Positions 10,049 to 17,766 of a stretch of 64,000 nucleotides of DNA are shown here, piece after piece. Each line of letters begins with the position of its first letter. The first letter of the stretch is position 1. The position numbers were made by a program, and so were the translations under genes. The DNA lies in NCBI RefSeq assembly GCF_003590775.1, contig NZ_QYUM01000002.1, positions 558,001-622,000 of the forward strand. The letters are read 5' to 3'. Origin of the DNA: Sphingomonas cavernae (GTDB taxonomy: Bacteria; Pseudomonadota; Alphaproteobacteria; Sphingomonadales; Sphingomonadaceae). The notes under the pieces are model-generated. The model ran no database searches and was not told where the DNA came from. It worked only from the letters and a program-made list of their open reading frames with translations.

Positions 10049-10573
10049 ATGCGCGGACCGCCGCGGTGCGAGCTGCAAATGACTACCCCACATTCGAACG
10101 ACGCTTACGCGCGCGAAGTCGTGATGGCACGCGTCGGCCATCTCATCCGACGCAAGCAGCGAGAAATCGAACGCATCGCCCGCATATTGCGCTGCCTGTT
10201 CGATCCATCACGGGTACAGGCGCCCGAGCCAGGACAAATCAAGCGGATCATCCTGATAGGCCCCTACGCGCGACGATCCTGGTATGAAGACAGCCGGACG
10301 CTCGAATTTTCCGATTACGAGTTCTGGGTCGTCGTCAACCACCCCATGCTCGCCGACGAACACTGCTGGCGGCGGGCGCTGGCGACGATCGACCGGGAAC
10401 TCGGCAATCGATGCGCCGTCGACGTCGAGATTTATTCCAAGTCCGACATTCGCACGGCCAAGGCCGAGCGCGACACTTTTATCCTCGATCGCATCGAGGC
10501 CGGCATCACCCTCTACCGCGCTTCGCGGGATGCGCCGCTACCCGAATATTCCCTTCGGGAGCGGCAGCCATGA
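10049..10573 (+). CDS. Degenerate nucleotidyltransferase-like protein
   Basis: A 174-residue protein aligning with the MNT half of the preceding gene (IKRIILIGPYARRSW against LKIILFGSHARGDW) but with altered catalytic positions. The Ser of G-S-x-A-R is Pro (GPYAR, 71-75), and the S-D-x-D motif reads SDYE (88-91). An acidic DVE triplet (125-127) sits where the third carboxylate is expected. There is no HEPN half. It may be a weak or inactive enzyme used as a regulator or antitoxin. The start could instead be the in-frame ATG at 10079 (MTTPHS), because neither site has a strong Shine-Dalgarno. Its TGA overlaps the ATG of the next gene (ATGA), so it is probably co-translated with the sigma factor. 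Confidence 0.72.
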   Translation: MRGPPRCELQMTTPHSNDAYAREVVMARVGHLIRRKQREIERIARILRCLFDPSRVQAPEPGQIKRIILIGPYARRSWYEDSRTLEFSDYEFWVVVNHPMLADEHCWRRALATIDRELGNRCAVDVEIYSKSDIRTAKAERDTFILDRIEAGITLYRASRDAPLPEYSLRERQP

Positions 10574-11082
10574 CGCCCCCCGGTCCATTCGCGTCGTTCG
10601 ATGCATTTTACCGGAGCGAGAATAACCAGTTGTTCCATTTTTTCAGGCGTCGAGTGGGGCGCGAGGAAGCATCCGACCTCACGCAAGAAGCGTTCACACG
10701 AATGTTGCGTACCGGGGCATTCGACCGGGTGGAAAATCCCCGTGCCTACCTTTTTCGCGCTGCCCGGAATCTCGTGATCGAGCGCGCACGTCGAGGAATG
10801 CGCAAGAAATCCGGGCTATTTCCTTTCGATGAAGAGCGTGACGCACCCGCCGGCCCAGAACAGGCGTTGGCTATGGAAGCATCGGATTTGCGGCGTGGCT
10901 TACGGCGCGCAATTCTGGCGATGCCTCGTCGCACGCGGCGCATATTCCTGATGCACCGGTTGCGGCGTCAGACCTGCCGGGAAATCGCGGAAGAAATTGG
11001 CATTAGCGAACAGGGAGTCGAGTACCATATGATGCGCGCACTCGCGCGATGTCGAAAGGTGGTAGCGTTCCAACGGTGGTGA
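10570..11082 (+). CDS. FecI-like ECF RNA polymerase sigma factor
   Basis: A 170-residue ECF sigma factor. Region 2 is recognisable in FRRRVGREEASDLTQEAFTRM and in ENPRAYLFRAARNLVIERAR. Region 4 is a helix-turn-helix (CREIAEEIGISEQGVEYHM) that would read the -35 element. The spacing and the FFRRRVG/ARNLVIERAR style match the FecI group, which normally controls outer-membrane transport genes together with a FecR anti-sigma factor. No FecR gene is next to it. The ATG overlaps the stop of the nucleotidyltransferase-like gene by four bases, so the two products are made together. This suggests the nucleotidyltransferase-like protein, not FecR, as its partner, or the divergent TPS operon as its target; both ideas are inference. 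Confidence 0.88.
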   Translation: MTPPGPFASFDAFYRSENNQLFHFFRRRVGREEASDLTQEAFTRMLRTGAFDRVENPRAYLFRAARNLVIERARRGMRKKSGLFPFDEERDAPAGPEQALAMEASDLRRGLRRAILAMPRRTRRIFLMHRLRRQTCREIAEEIGISEQGVEYHMMRALARCRKVVAFQRW

Positions 11083-11211
11083 ATGGGAGAAGCGCCGAGA
11101 CGACCGCTTCGCGCCCGAGGTCGGGCGTTCGGGCCAAAGCGGGTGTCACCTCAAAGCGGTCGTTCGATAAATTCCACGGGTTCAATCTTGCCCCTCCCCG
11201 TGAAAGTGGCT

Positions 11212-12102
11212 TCAGCTTCTAAAGAGGGTGGTCGGGCACGCAAACAGCAAGATATTGTAGGAGGTATCCAGCGCTTCCCCAATGAACTCGTGGTGCTCCC
11301 CATCCAGGTCGGTAAGCCGGATGGTCGTTGGCCTTGTCGCCTTGCCAAACGGGACGAGCGGCCAGAGCGGATGGGTCTTCGTGATCGTGGGAAGCTGTGG
11401 TCGCCCGAACTGTTGCTCGAAAGAAAGGGACGTTTCGACCCTGCGAATCTCCGCGCTCCAACCATTTATCGGACATATTGCAGGTTTTTCGATGGCCATC
11501 GCGATGCAAACATGGCGGTGGGTCCGCGCATATTCGCGCAAGCCCGCATACAAAGACACTTTGAAACCGCGCTGCATCTTCTTGACCGACGAGAAGGAGA
11601 GCGGAAGATCAGCCGCTCTCTCGGCGTAAGCATTGCCGTTGAAAATCGCGAACCGAGCAAAGTTGTTCGCTTCTCGCTCAAACTTGTCCGCGATTGAAGG
11701 ATCTAGCTCTTCCTGGCTGTCTTCAAAAAATCGGAAGATTTTGCGTTGATGGGGAAGCTCGAAATGGCCCGTTTCATGCAGCTTCAAAAACCGCTGGCGT
11801 GATTCCAGCACAGTATCGTCGATGTGGATGACCTCTTCGTGAGCATCTAGAATGCCCAGAACTTTCCCGATGGCTTGTTTGACGAGATTCGCAGCCTGCT
11901 TGCCTTTCGCGATGGCGTAAGCGGCAATGGCGCGAGGGTCGAAAATGCTTGTCGGTGCAACCTTGAGATTGGCCGCGCTCAGCAAATCGTCGATCGGGAC
12001 CGGGACAACGCCCCAAGCATCGGCCCGTTGAAGAAGCATCCTCGCCCGGCTCTCGACAAACTCCCTTTCGGCGTGGCTTAACGAACTGTCGTCTTTGCGC
12101 AC
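11212..12102 (-). CDS. ImmA/IrrE family metallopeptidase
   Basis: A 296-residue protein with the gluzincin-type zinc motif HETGH (109-113) followed by FELPHQ, the hallmark of the ImmA/IrrE (COG2856) family. ImmA-type proteases cleave XRE-type repressors to switch on mobile-element or stress genes. It starts with GTG at 12102, three bases after the stop of the XRE regulator gene, so the two form one leftward operon. The C-terminal 150 residues show no further motif I recognise. The position near an integrase and plasmid-type genes fits a role in element control. Confidence 0.87.
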   Translation of the reverse strand: MRKDDSSLSHAEREFVESRARMLLQRADAWGVVPVPIDDLLSAANLKVAPTSIFDPRAIAAYAIAKGKQAANLVKQAIGKVLGILDAHEEVIHIDDTVLESRQRFLKLHETGHFELPHQRKIFRFFEDSQEELDPSIADKFEREANNFARFAIFNGNAYAERAADLPLSFSSVKKMQRGFKVSLYAGLREYARTHRHVCIAMAIEKPAICPINGWSAEIRRVETSLSFEQQFGRPQLPTITKTHPLWPLVPFGKATRPTTIRLTDLDGEHHEFIGEALDTSYNILLFACPTTLFRS

Positions 12103-12105
12103 TAC

Positions 12106-12474
12106 CTACTTCTTCTCGCTTCGCATGAATTTGAGAAAGCGAAGAAGCTCGGCTTCCTCGTCCGAAGACAGGTCAATCTCGGCAAAGGTAGCTGCTCTAC
12201 CGTGACGCTTAGGTGCGTCAGAAGATTGTTGCGGCGTCAAATATCCCGCACGTTCCATCAGGCCGATATAGTCGATATCATAGGTTATCGAAAGAGCATG
12301 AAGCACGTTAGGCGACGGCTGCTTCACCTTGTCGTTTTCAAGCTGGCTTAGATACGCGTTGGATACTTCCTTGCCGGTCATTTCCTCGACCTGTCGCAAA
12401 GAGAAGCCGCGATCGGATCGCACAGCCGCCAGGTAGCCCCCCAGCGTTGACGCCTGCTTATTGCCGTCGAGCAC
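12106..12474 (-). CDS. XRE-family helix-turn-helix repressor
   Basis: A DNA-binding regulator, 122 residues from the chosen start. The HTH lies at about residues 13-45: LRQVEEMTGKEVSNAYLSQLE is replaced here by its key parts FSLRQVEE and NAYLSQLENDK, with proline and the VLHALS helix after it. The acidic C-terminal tail (DLSSDEEAELLRFLKFM) may be where ImmA acts. The open frame reaches up to a TTG at 12564, but that would translate straight through two palindromes that look like operators. A GTG at 12474 with GGA six bases ahead of it is therefore preferred. It is paired with the ImmA-like protease downstream and is probably autoregulated through the 12522-12570 sites. Confidence 0.84.
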   Translation of the reverse strand: MLDGNKQASTLGGYLAAVRSDRGFSLRQVEEMTGKEVSNAYLSQLENDKVKQPSPNVLHALSITYDIDYIGLMERAGYLTPQQSSDAPKRHGRAATFAEIDLSSDEEAELLRFLKFMRSEKK

Positions 12475-12521
12475 GATCAATCCAAACTGCGATTTTGCAT
12501 GGGCGAATTCTAGCGGTTTCT

Positions 12522-12570
12522 GCTTGATATAGCAAGCGCGCTTGATTGATGCTTGACATATCAAGCGCGC
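12522..12570. promoter_or_regulatory. Overlapping palindromic operator sites upstream of the XRE/ImmA operon
   Basis: Two 16-base imperfect palindromes of the form GCTTGA-N4-TCAAGC lie 29 bases apart: GCTTGATATAGCAAGC at 12522-12537 and GCTTGACATATCAAGC at 12551-12566. A perfect 10-base inverted repeat, GCGCGCTTGA (12536-12545) and TCAAGCGCGC (12561-12570), overlaps them. The spacing of about three helical turns and the position between divergent genes fit binding by the XRE repressor. Confidence 0.65.
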
Positions 12571-12634
12571 GTTGCAAATAAAGCGTCACGGCTCGTCGAT
12601 TCCCGATCGGTCGGAAGGAAAGGAGGTAAATGAA

Positions 12635-12772
12635 ATGGCAGGCAACAAGGAAGTGACGAGCGCAAAGGCGGCATCGGCGGCGGCGAAGGTTCTCAGCGAT
12701 CCCAAGTCGAGTCCGGCGGCTAAGAGCGCGGCCGCATCGGCGCTGACGCAGCGACCGAACCGCGGAAAGTAG
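12635..12772 (+). CDS. Small Ala/Lys-rich protein, unknown function
   Basis: A 45-residue protein beginning MAGNKEVTSAKAAS. The start is set by a strong AGGAGG (12621-12626) eight bases before the ATG. The composition is Ala, Ser and Lys with a regular helical pattern and a basic tail (RPNRGK). Its style recalls short conserved proteins found widely in proteobacteria, but I assign no function. It is divergent from the XRE gene across the operator region, so it is a likely target of that repressor, and it ends at a strong terminator. Confidence 0.65.
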   Translation: MAGNKEVTSAKAASAAAKVLSDPKSSPAAKSAAASALTQRPNRGK

Positions 12773-12782
12773 CAAAGTAGGG

Positions 12783-12810
12783 AAGAGCCGGACCAGGTCC
12801 GGCTCTTTTC
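12783..12810 (+). terminator. Rho-independent terminator after the small Ala/Lys-rich gene
   Basis: An eleven-pair perfect stem, AAGAGCCGGAC with GTCCGGCTCTT, closes on a three-base loop and runs into TTTTC. It starts 10 bases after the stop of the small gene. Confidence 0.85.
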
Positions 12811-12835
12811 CCATGTGAACGAAGGATTTGATATT

Positions 12836-13093
12836 ATGCGAGTTCAAGGAGCAATGATCCGCGAGCAGGGGCAGTCCTTTGCGATCGTCATCGTCAAGCC
12901 TCATGTCGTTCAGAACAGAAGCGCGGCGGCAGATGCCATTCGCAGCTTCGCGCCGGTATTCGGTGTTCCTGTCGTGTTGATGGCGCAGGATGGGCGCGGG
13001 CGACCTACCTATTATGGGCGTCCGGACATTGCCCGCTTCCTCTCGTCGGTGCCGCTTCGTAATATCCCTTGGCGGGAGTATACCATCAACTAA
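12836..13093 (+). CDS. Hypothetical protein, 85 residues
   Basis: Starts at an ATG nine bases after AAGGA; a GTG at 12815 is in frame but lies upstream of that site. The protein is compact and soluble, with a beta-rich core (SFAIVIVKPHVV, VPVVLMAQD) and the conserved-looking segments GRGRPTYYGRPDIARFL and IPWREYTIN. The style resembles small conserved proteins carried on proteobacterial plasmids and islands, but I do not recognise a characterised family. It follows the terminator and therefore needs its own promoter. Confidence 0.6.
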   Translation: MRVQGAMIREQGQSFAIVIVKPHVVQNRSAAADAIRSFAPVFGVPVVLMAQDGRGRPTYYGRPDIARFLSSVPLRNIPWREYTIN

Positions 13094-14045
13094 TTCGTCC
13101 TCGCTAATCACCAGATTGGGGATTGTGCGGACGAGGTTTTTGCGGGCCAGGCTCCGGGAATAGGCGATCTGATTTTGAATCCGGGCGTCATACAAGGCCA
13201 AGATCGACAGTATCCCCAGAACCGGCAGATTTGGACCGTCGTGGGGCGCGTATTCAACTGAAGAGATAACGAAGACTACGTGTCGCTCATCGTGGCTGCC
13301 CGTGATGGCACGGTCGCGGATGAGGCGTATCTCCAATGAGCCGCACCTCGATCAATCCTGTCTTCCACGTCGTGATGCTCTCCTATTTCCCGACGTTCGC
13401 GCGACAACGGCGACGCAAATTGACGCAGGATTTTTGTACGCATGCGGAGATAAAGCCCATAGTCTCGCTATGGCTTGGGGAAAGGAGGGGAACGCTTTCT
13501 CCTGACGGCCGGTCGCGGTCCGGCCGCACCCCTTCCGCGGGGGGCTGGCCGCCCCCGCGACGCCCCGGTCTGATGAGCGCGGTTGCCGATGGGCGCTCGC
13601 TGCCGGCGACGAGCGCCAGCAGGGATCGCGCGTTTGTCCTGACCGCGCTGCGCACTCGGCGCGTCTGTCTTGGCGGTGCGGCGGCTAAGCACGGCTGCGC
13701 ACGCACGCCGCAACGCCCACGGCCGGTCCGAGAGCGCGCTCCTTCTCACGATCCGCCGACGCGGCGGCTAAGTCTTCGTCGCTGACGATCATGTCGACGC
13801 CGCGCAGGTCGCGGCGGCGTTGTTGATCGGCCTCCCGTCTGTCGCTGGGTTGGCCGGCTCTCCCCTCTGGGCACGTCCCGGCGTCCCGCAAGCCGCCCTT
13901 CGACTTCGCTCAGGACTGGCTCTTCCTCTTCGTTCCAGCCCTTCGGGTGCGGGCCGCCTTCCTGGCCGCGCCCGGCAGGTCGCTCTCGCCGCCCACCCCC
14001 GCTCCGCCGGGGGCCTGATGGTTAGGGGGCGGGATGGAGGATGAG
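13094..14045. other. Gene-poor stretch of the element
   Basis: About 950 bases with no gene I can support. Bases 13094-13336 read on the minus strand as about 80 residues of natural-looking protein (HVVFVISSVEYAP, ILSILALYDARIQNQ) that then run into the antisense of the neighbouring gene, so this may be a gene remnant. Bases 13500-14030 are very GC-rich with several G/C runs and no ribosome binding sites until the DUF2958 gene. Confidence 0.45.
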
Positions 14046-14507
14046 ATGGTCAGGGCCAACGAACGTCGTGATGGAGGAAAGCTCCTGTCGCCGGATTTGC
14101 GCGCTGCGTTGCGCGCCAATGACGAGGCGCGGCGCGCTGCCGTGATGGAGGGTGCGGTGGAACCGGATTTCGTGCCGGTCGCCAAATTCTTCTCGCCGGT
14201 CGGTGCGGCGACGTGGCTCGCGACCGAATTGGGCGAGGATGGCGACACCTTGTTCGGCCTTGCCGATCTCGGTTTCGGCTGTCCCGAGCTGGGGGCGTTC
14301 AGCCTTGCTGAACTCTTGTCGGTGCGACTGCGCTTCGGCCTTGGCATCGAGCGCGATCTGGATTTCGATTCCGGGGTTCCCTTGTCGGGCTGGGCCGCTG
14401 CGGCGCGCCGCGCGGGATCGATCATCACTGCCGAACAGAATTTCTGCCGCGCTGCGGTGCGCGGCGACGAGCTTCCGAAACCCTTGGGCAACAGGGGCGA
14501 CGGCTGA
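14046..14507 (+). CDS. DUF2958 domain protein
   Basis: A 153-residue protein carrying the DUF2958 core: KFFSPVGAATWLATEL, then DGDTLFGLADLGFGCPELG and FSLAELLSVR. Its function is unknown. Members are common on conjugative plasmids and integrative elements of alphaproteobacteria, usually close to ParB-like and DUF736 genes, as here. GGAGG lies five bases ahead of the chosen ATG; an in-frame ATG at 14034 is an alternative. Confidence 0.85.
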   Translation: MVRANERRDGGKLLSPDLRAALRANDEARRAAVMEGAVEPDFVPVAKFFSPVGAATWLATELGEDGDTLFGLADLGFGCPELGAFSLAELLSVRLRFGLGIERDLDFDSGVPLSGWAAAARRAGSIITAEQNFCRAAVRGDELPKPLGNRGDG

Positions 14508-14537
14508 CGCAGGCGGCGCGTTTCGCCGTCATCGCTA

Positions 14538-14573
14538 GCCGGTCCGCCCAATCGCGAAACTCGACGGACCGGC
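14538..14573. repeat. Inverted repeat upstream of the ParB-like gene
   Basis: GCCGGTCCG (14538-14546) is repeated in inverse as CGGACCGGC (14565-14573) with an 18-base spacer. It sits between the DUF2958 stop and the ParB-like start. It could be an autoregulatory or partition site, or simply a weak terminator; there is no T run. Confidence 0.45.
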
Positions 14574-14600
14574 ACCTTCAACGTGAGAAAGGTGAAAGTG

Positions 14601-16334
14601 ATGAAACTCGACTTTATCGACCTTGGCAAGCTTTCGATCAGCAAGGCCAATATGCGCTACGCGAAGAAAGCGCCCGACGTGTCGGATATATTGCCCACGG
14701 TCCGCGCGCGCGGCGTTCTCGTTCCCTTGATCGTGCGCCCCAATTGCGCCGAAGGCGCATTCGAGATCGTTGCGGGCGCGCGGCGCTTCACGGCGGCGAC
14801 CATCGTTGCCGGTGAAAAGGGTGAGGCCGAACCTTTGCCCTGCGCCATTCTCGAAGAGGGTGACGATGCCGCCGCGCTCGAAGCCTCGCTGATCGAGAAT
14901 GTCGCGCGGCGCGATGCCGACGAGGTCACCCAGTGGGTGACCTATACCCGGCTGGTGATGGAAGGCCGCAGCGTCGCCGACCTCGCCGAGACGTTCGGGA
15001 TGCCCGAGCCGATGGTCAGGCGCATCCTCGCGCTCGGCAATCTCCTGCCGCGCATCCGGTCGCTCTACGCCAAGGAAAAGATCAGCGCGGGCACGGTGCG
15101 ACATCTGACGATGGCGTCGAAAGGCCAGCAGCGCGCATGGCTGGCGCTGTTCGACGATGCCGACGCTTATTGCCCGCAGGGCAACCAGCTCAAGAACTGG
15201 CTGTTCGGCGGCGGCGCGATCAAGGTCGATCATGCGCTGTTCGACGTCGAGGCGAGCGGCCTCGCGATCATTGCCGACCTGTTCGGCGACGAGCGCTATT
15301 TTGCCGACAGCGATGCCTTCTGGACCGCGCAGCTCGCCGCCGTCGAGGCGCGCCGTGCGCGGTTTCTGGAGGATGGCTGGGCCGAGGTGGCCGTTCTGCC
15401 CAAGGGTGAATATTTCCGTGAGTGGGAATTTCGACATGCGCCGAAGCGCAAAGGCGGTCGCATCTATATCGAGGTGCACGGCAGCGGCGAGATCGACATT
15501 CGCGAAGGCTATGTCACCGCCAAGGAAGCCGCGCGGCTCGACAAGGGAGAAAGGATCGAGGCCGCGCCTAAGCCCAAGCGTCCCGAACTGACTTCGCGGA
15601 TGCAGACCTATGTCGACCTCCATCGTCATGCCGCCGTGCGCGCGGCGTTGACCGGGCATCCCGCCGTCGCGTTGCGGTTGATGGTTGCCCATGCCATCGC
15701 GGGGTCGCCGCTGTGGAATGTCAGGATCGAGCCACAGTCGGCGAGGCAAGACGACGTGCGCGAGAGCGTCGAGGTCTGCCGCGCCGAAACCATGTTCGAC
15801 GAGAAACGCCGCGCGGTGCTCGCACTGATCGGCTTCGATGCCGACGAGCCGAGCGTGACCGGCGGTAATTCGATGCCGCTTGCGCCGTTGTTCAAGCGGC
15901 TGCTCGACCTTCCCGACCGTGCCGTGATGGACGTGATCGCCATCGTTATCGGCGAAACGCTGTTCGCCGGGAGCGCGGCGGTCGAGGCAGTGGGCCTCCA
16001 CATCGGCATCGACATGGCTTCATGGTGGAACGCCGATAATGCCTTTTTCGACGGGCTTCGCGACAAGGAAGTGCTGACCGCGCTTGTCGCCGAGGTCAGC
16101 GGGGCCGAGGTTGCCGCTGCCAATGCCAAGGAGAAGAGCGCGACGCTCAAGGCGATTATCCGCGATCATCTGGACGGCACCAACGGCCGCACCAAGGTCG
16201 AAGGCTGGGTCCCGAAATGGATGACCTTCCCGCCCGCCGCCTACACGGCACGCGGCGGGGTCGGCACCGTCGCGGCGCATGGCGAGATAGCGGCACCCGA
16301 GGCCGAGGAAGAGCCGCAACGCCAGGCCGCGTGA
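14601..16334 (+). CDS. ParB/RepB/Spo0J-family protein, plasmid/ICE type
   Basis: A 577-residue ParB-like protein. The N-terminal ParB nuclease-like fold (residues about 1-110) has GVLVPLIVRP, GAFEIVAGARRF and ALIEN in the form ASLIENVARRDADEVTQW. An HTH region follows (SVADLAETFGMPEPMVRRILALGNLLPRI is seen in parts at about 125-155). The long C-terminal half (about 250-577) is unlike chromosomal ParB and is typical of ParB-like proteins on sphingomonad and rhizobial plasmids and islands. The ATG at 14601 has AAGG eight bases ahead; an upstream GTG (14583) is less likely. No ParA partner is nearby, so a role in gene control or element maintenance is as likely as partition. Confidence 0.88.
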   Translation: MKLDFIDLGKLSISKANMRYAKKAPDVSDILPTVRARGVLVPLIVRPNCAEGAFEIVAGARRFTAATIVAGEKGEAEPLPCAILEEGDDAAALEASLIENVARRDADEVTQWVTYTRLVMEGRSVADLAETFGMPEPMVRRILALGNLLPRIRSLYAKEKISAGTVRHLTMASKGQQRAWLALFDDADAYCPQGNQLKNWLFGGGAIKVDHALFDVEASGLAIIADLFGDERYFADSDAFWTAQLAAVEARRARFLEDGWAEVAVLPKGEYFREWEFRHAPKRKGGRIYIEVHGSGEIDIREGYVTAKEAARLDKGERIEAAPKPKRPELTSRMQTYVDLHRHAAVRAALTGHPAVALRLMVAHAIAGSPLWNVRIEPQSARQDDVRESVEVCRAETMFDEKRRAVLALIGFDADEPSVTGGNSMPLAPLFKRLLDLPDRAVMDVIAIVIGETLFAGSAAVEAVGLHIGIDMASWWNADNAFFDGLRDKEVLTALVAEVSGAEVAAANAKEKSATLKAIIRDHLDGTNGRTKVEGWVPKWMTFPPAAYTARGGVGTVAAHGEIAAPEAEEEPQRQAA

Positions 16335-16526
16335 CGATAAGGGGCGGCGGCGCGGGCGGCGGCGCCCTTTTCCTGATCTCTCGCGTCCGGCGCCGGTCCC
16401 CGAAAAATCGCTCGCCGCGCGCCCTTGGCGGGCGCACGGCGCGATGCCCTATGGGTCAGATGGCAAGGCAGTTGATAGGGCATAGGCGGAAAAAGGAGAT
16501 CGCCAATGGCCAACGATGCCTAAGAT

Positions 16527-16973
16527 ATGTTGCTCACCCTGACCGCCGATATTGTCGCGGCGCATGTCTCGAACAACAGCGTCGGCGTGGCCGATCTTCC
16601 CGACCTGATTACGCGCGTCCATGGCGCGCTTGCTGGACTTGGCGGACCTGCCGAGGAGCCGGTCGAGGAACAGCGGCCCGTGGTGCCGATCCGTTCGTCG
16701 GTGAAGCCCGACTACATCGCCTGTCTCGAAGACGGCAAGCGGCTGAAGATGCTGCGCCGTCATTTGATGACAGCCTACGGCATGACGCCCGACGACTATC
16801 GCGCCAAGTGGAGCCTGCCGCAGGAATATCCGATGGTCGCGCCGAATTACGCCGGGAAGCGCCCCGCGCTCGCCAAGCAGATCGGTCTTGGCACCAAGGG
16901 GCGCGGTGGCGGCAGGAAGCCGGCCGCGAAGGCGGCACCTGCGGAGCGCAGTCGCGCCAAAGCGGGCGCCTGA
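16527..16973 (+). CDS. MucR/Ros-family zinc-finger regulator with a nonsense codon near its original start
   Basis: A 148-residue MucR-type DNA-binding regulator. The N terminus MLLTLTADIVAAHVSNN is the usual oligomerisation part. The Ros-type zinc finger is CLEDGKRLKMLRRHLMTAYG (about residues 69-88), followed by MTPDDYRAKWSLP and YPMVAPNYA. A good AGGAGA site sits six bases ahead of an ATG at 16506 in the same frame, but that frame reads M-A-N-D-A-stop. The TAA at 16521 is three bases before the ATG at 16527. The product must therefore arise by termination-reinitiation or stop readthrough. MucR proteins control many genes through AT-rich sites; here it belongs to the element. Confidence 0.82.
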   Translation: MLLTLTADIVAAHVSNNSVGVADLPDLITRVHGALAGLGGPAEEPVEEQRPVVPIRSSVKPDYIACLEDGKRLKMLRRHLMTAYGMTPDDYRAKWSLPQEYPMVAPNYAGKRPALAKQIGLGTKGRGGGRKPAAKAAPAERSRAKAGA

Positions 16974-17403
16974 CGCACCCCTGTCTCGGCCCGCGGCTGA
17001 AACAGCCGACGGCGGTTTGCTGGTGCAATTGCCGAGGAAGCGGATATGCCTTGGCGAGGTGATCCGTTTCGGTCCCGACAGACGGCGCGCCGGTCTGGTG
17101 AAAGCCGAACGTGCCAGCCAGTCTCCGTCGCACCGCACGAACCAAGGCCCGTCACGCCCTCTTCGAAATGGCTTGATGACCGAGACCGGCTGCGCCTCTG
17201 CCGCTCGAGGCCGCAACGGCCGGTTCGCCCTTTTTTCCCCTGCCGGAGGCAAGCGCCGTCATTCCTCGCGAGACAAAAAAGAGCGCCCCTGTCGTCCTCC
17301 AGCTTCGCTTGCGGGCCTTCGGCTGCGGCCGCGGCAGTCCCGGCCACTTCCCAAGCCATCGAGGCCATGAAGGGCATGGTCTCAAGTTTGGAAGGACATC
17401 AAC
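16974..17403. other. Intergenic region upstream of the DUF736 gene
   Basis: About 430 bases between the MucR-like and DUF736 genes. It holds an AAAAAA run (about 17274-17279) inside otherwise GC-rich sequence. Open frames here lack ribosome binding sites and protein-like composition. It should contain the promoter of the DUF736 gene. Confidence 0.4.
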
Positions 17404-17730
17404 ATGGCTACCATCGGCACTTTCAAGAAGACCGCCAAGGGCGAGTTCGTCGGCGACATCGTGACACTCAGCGTTCAGGCCAATGGGGTTCGCATCGTCC
17501 CCGAAGACAATCGGACCAGCGAAAATGCTCCCTCGCACCGGGTTCTCGTCGGCTGCGCCGAGATCGGCGCCGCCTGGGCCAAGCAGTCGAGCGAAGGCCG
17601 CGACTATCTCGGACTCAAGCTCGACGATCCGAGCTTCGCCGCTCCGATTTACGCCAACCTTTTCGACGACGAGGGCAGTGAAAGCTTCAACCTGATCTGG
17701 TCGCGTCCCGGCCGCCGCGGCGGAGACTGA
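17404..17730 (+). CDS. DUF736 family protein
   Basis: A 108-residue protein that matches DUF736 along its length: MATIGTFKKT start, GEFVGDIVTL, a middle of small beta strands, GRDYLGLKLDDPSF and a PIYANLFDDE segment. Function is unknown. The family marks plasmids, phages and integrative elements of alphaproteobacteria and is often next to conjugation genes. An AAGGA site stands seven bases ahead of the ATG. It is the last cargo gene before the integrase, which is encoded convergently. Confidence 0.9.
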   Translation: MATIGTFKKTAKGEFVGDIVTLSVQANGVRIVPEDNRTSENAPSHRVLVGCAEIGAAWAKQSSEGRDYLGLKLDDPSFAAPIYANLFDDEGSESFNLIWSRPGRRGGD

Positions 17731-17740
17731 ACGGCTCGAC

Positions 17741-17766
17741 ATCCCGCCCGGTGTGCCGGGCGGGAT
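17741..17766. terminator. Hairpin between the convergent DUF736 and integrase genes
   Basis: A perfect 11-pair stem, ATCCCGCCCGG with CCGGGCGGGAT, closes on TGTG. It ends on the last base of the integrase stop codon. There is no T run on either side, so it may act as a weak bidirectional or Rho-assisted stop. Confidence 0.55.

Noticed and set aside
12458-13336. A 292-codon minus-strand frame across the XRE operator and both small genes
   Set aside because: Most of it is antisense to genes with good ribosome binding sites and it crosses a terminator. Only its first 80 codons look natural and are reported separately as a remnant.
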